Shown here: positions 4,688 through 5,432 of the stretch, piece by piece | How the letters are laid out: each line of letters starts with the position of its first letter | How positions within the stretch are numbered: the stretch's first letter is position 1 | Assembly: GCA_019454665.1 (NCBI GenBank) | Contig: JACFNW010000176.1 | Location: 1 to 5,432, forward strand | DNA length: 5,432 nucleotides | Source: Fimbriimonadaceae bacterium | GTDB lineage: Bacteria > Armatimonadota > Fimbriimonadia > Fimbriimonadales > Fimbriimonadaceae | Reading direction: 5' to 3' | Made by a program: the position numbers and the translations under genes | The notes under the pieces: model-generated | What the model saw: the letters and a program-made list of their open reading frames with translations, nothing else | Database searches by the model: none | Told to the model about the DNA's origin: nothing

Positions 4688-5432
4688 GTCGTTTGGGAGC
4701 CTCCGCTCGACGTTTCGTTGTACGGTCCAGACGAGTTTCCAAGGTCGCTCGAGGCTCTGGCCGCCGTCGCCGTCCGCGGAGAAGTGAACGTGTTGCGCCA
4801 CCCAACCGTGGCGATCGTCGGCACCCGAAGCGCGACGCCCTATGGACGAGCCGTGGCATGGAAGTTCGCCGAGTTCTTCGCCCAGCGAGGCGTGTGCGTG
4901 GTCAGCGGCGGGGCGGTCGGCATTGATGCCGAGGCCCACAAGGCCGCGTTGGCGGCCGGTGGCTCGACGGTCGCCGTCTTGCCCAGCCCTCTCGACAAAC
5001 TCATGCCCCGTGTGAACGCCTCGTTGTTCGAGCGCATCGCGGGGCAGGGGTGTTTGGTCAGCCAATTCGCCCTGGGATCGAAGACCATGCCTACGTGGCC
5101 GCTGCTCCGCAACCGGCTGATCGTGCAATTGGCCGATGCCGTCGTGGTCGTCGAAGCGCCGGGCCAATCGGGCGCGCTCAACTCGGCCGGCCATGCCTCC
5201 GAACTTGGTCGTCCCTTGTTTGCGGTGCCGGCGAGCATCGAACTGCGGACGTTCGACGGTTCGCACGCCCTGATCCGCGAAGGCAAGGCGACCCTGGCCG
5301 AGCGGCCCGCGGTGATCGCCGACGCTATGGGGTGGGACGGGCACGCGCCGATGGGCGTGGCGGCCCACTCGGAGTATGCCCCGATCCTCGATGCGCTGAA
5401 GGGAGAGCGGCTGACCGCCGACGACTTGGCCG
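4655..5432 (+). CDS. dprA: DNA processing protein DprA/Smf (divergent), 3' end cut off by window
   Basis: DprA binds incoming single-stranded DNA in the cytoplasm and loads RecA during natural transformation; the family is also widespread in bacteria not known to be transformable. From ATG 4655, 259 codons are visible. Rossmann-fold signatures: VAIVGTRSATPYG at 52-64, VSGGAVGIDAEAH at 83-95, AVLPSPLD at 107-114, RNRLIVQLADAVVVVEA at 152-168, SGALNSAGHASELGRPLFAVP at 172-192 and DGSHALIREG at 201-210. The frame ends in what looks like the start of the C-terminal winged-helix domain (ILDALKGERLTADDLA, 244-259). Oddities: the usual GCGLD is SPLD-like, the SE dipeptide is S136-Q137, and AVPG is AVPA. 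Little of the N-terminal SAM-like domain can fit before the Rossmann fold. The start is uncertain. GTG 4616 or GTG 4601 would overlap the propeller stop and add 13 or 18 residues, TTG 4643 adds 4, and no start has a convincing ribosome binding site. It is probably partly co-transcribed with the propeller gene. Confidence 0.88.
   Translation, partial: MVRAFGGPAPSVVWEPPLDVSLYGPDEFPRSLEALAAVAVRGEVNVLRHPTVAIVGTRSATPYGRAVAWKFAEFFAQRGVCVVSGGAVGIDAEAHKAALAAGGSTVAVLPSPLDKLMPRVNASLFERIAGQGCLVSQFALGSKTMPTWPLLRNRLIVQLADAVVVVEAPGQSGALNSAGHASELGRPLFAVPASIELRTFDGSHALIREGKATLAERPAVIADAMGWDGHAPMGVAAHSEYAPILDALKGERLTADDLA

Noticed and set aside
4653..4700. Intrinsic (rho-independent) terminator of the propeller gene
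   Set aside because: The stem is good, but the downstream sequence has no T-run, and the dprA reading frame passes through it. Kept only as an inverted repeat.
2971..4824. Long minus-strand open frame (617 codons) opposite the propeller gene and the dprA start
   Set aside because: The translation is rich in Arg, His, Gly and Ala without any recognisable domain, and it lies antisense to well-supported coding sequence. Long antisense frames are expected when the third codon position is G/C-rich.

Overview
The window is a GC-rich (roughly 60% or more), gene-dense bacterial chromosomal segment with no RNA genes, insertion sequences, CRISPR repeats or phage genes that I can see. Four protein genes are arranged around one divergent intergenic region at about 2909-3042. 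Codon choice strongly favours G or C in third position in all four. Taxonomy cannot be fixed from the sequence. A secreted PQQ-type propeller protein with a Gly-rich tail, directly upstream of a dprA with an unusually short N-terminus, in a high-GC genome that still uses sigma70-like promoters, would fit Armatimonadota (Fimbriimonadia-like) or a similar poorly cultured lineage. That is a guess, not a result.

Left half, minus strand, read right to left: a cytoplasm-predicted polysaccharide deacetylase (2908-2192), a PAS-domain protein with a degenerate histidine-kinase core (2165-990), and a multi-pass DUF418/YeiB-like membrane protein (951-1, cut by the window edge). The gaps are only 26 and 38 bases and no terminator-like hairpin separates the genes, so they probably form one operon. 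A plausible shared theme is envelope glycan sensing and modification, but this rests on family membership and adjacency only. The sensor-like protein is the most notable gene: the H-box histidine is replaced by Asn, and the N, G1 and G2 boxes of the ATPase domain are eroded, so it looks like a pseudo-histidine kinase.

Right half, plus strand: a good sigma70-type promoter (TGGACA, 18-base spacer, TATACT) and a GGAG ribosome binding site precede a secreted eight-bladed PQQ-like beta-propeller protein with a C-terminal Ig-like domain and a Gly-rich tail (3043-4635). It is followed at once by a divergent DprA/Smf gene (about 4655 to beyond the window end). A perfect 12-base inverted repeat sits at the junction and overlaps the likely dprA start codon.

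Other structure that the genes do not explain includes a four-run G-quadruplex motif between the kinase-like and DUF418 genes, and a G8 homopolymer inside the propeller gene. I did not find a convincing new defence, mobile or biosynthetic system. The best leads are the pseudo-kinase operon and the hairpin at the dprA start.
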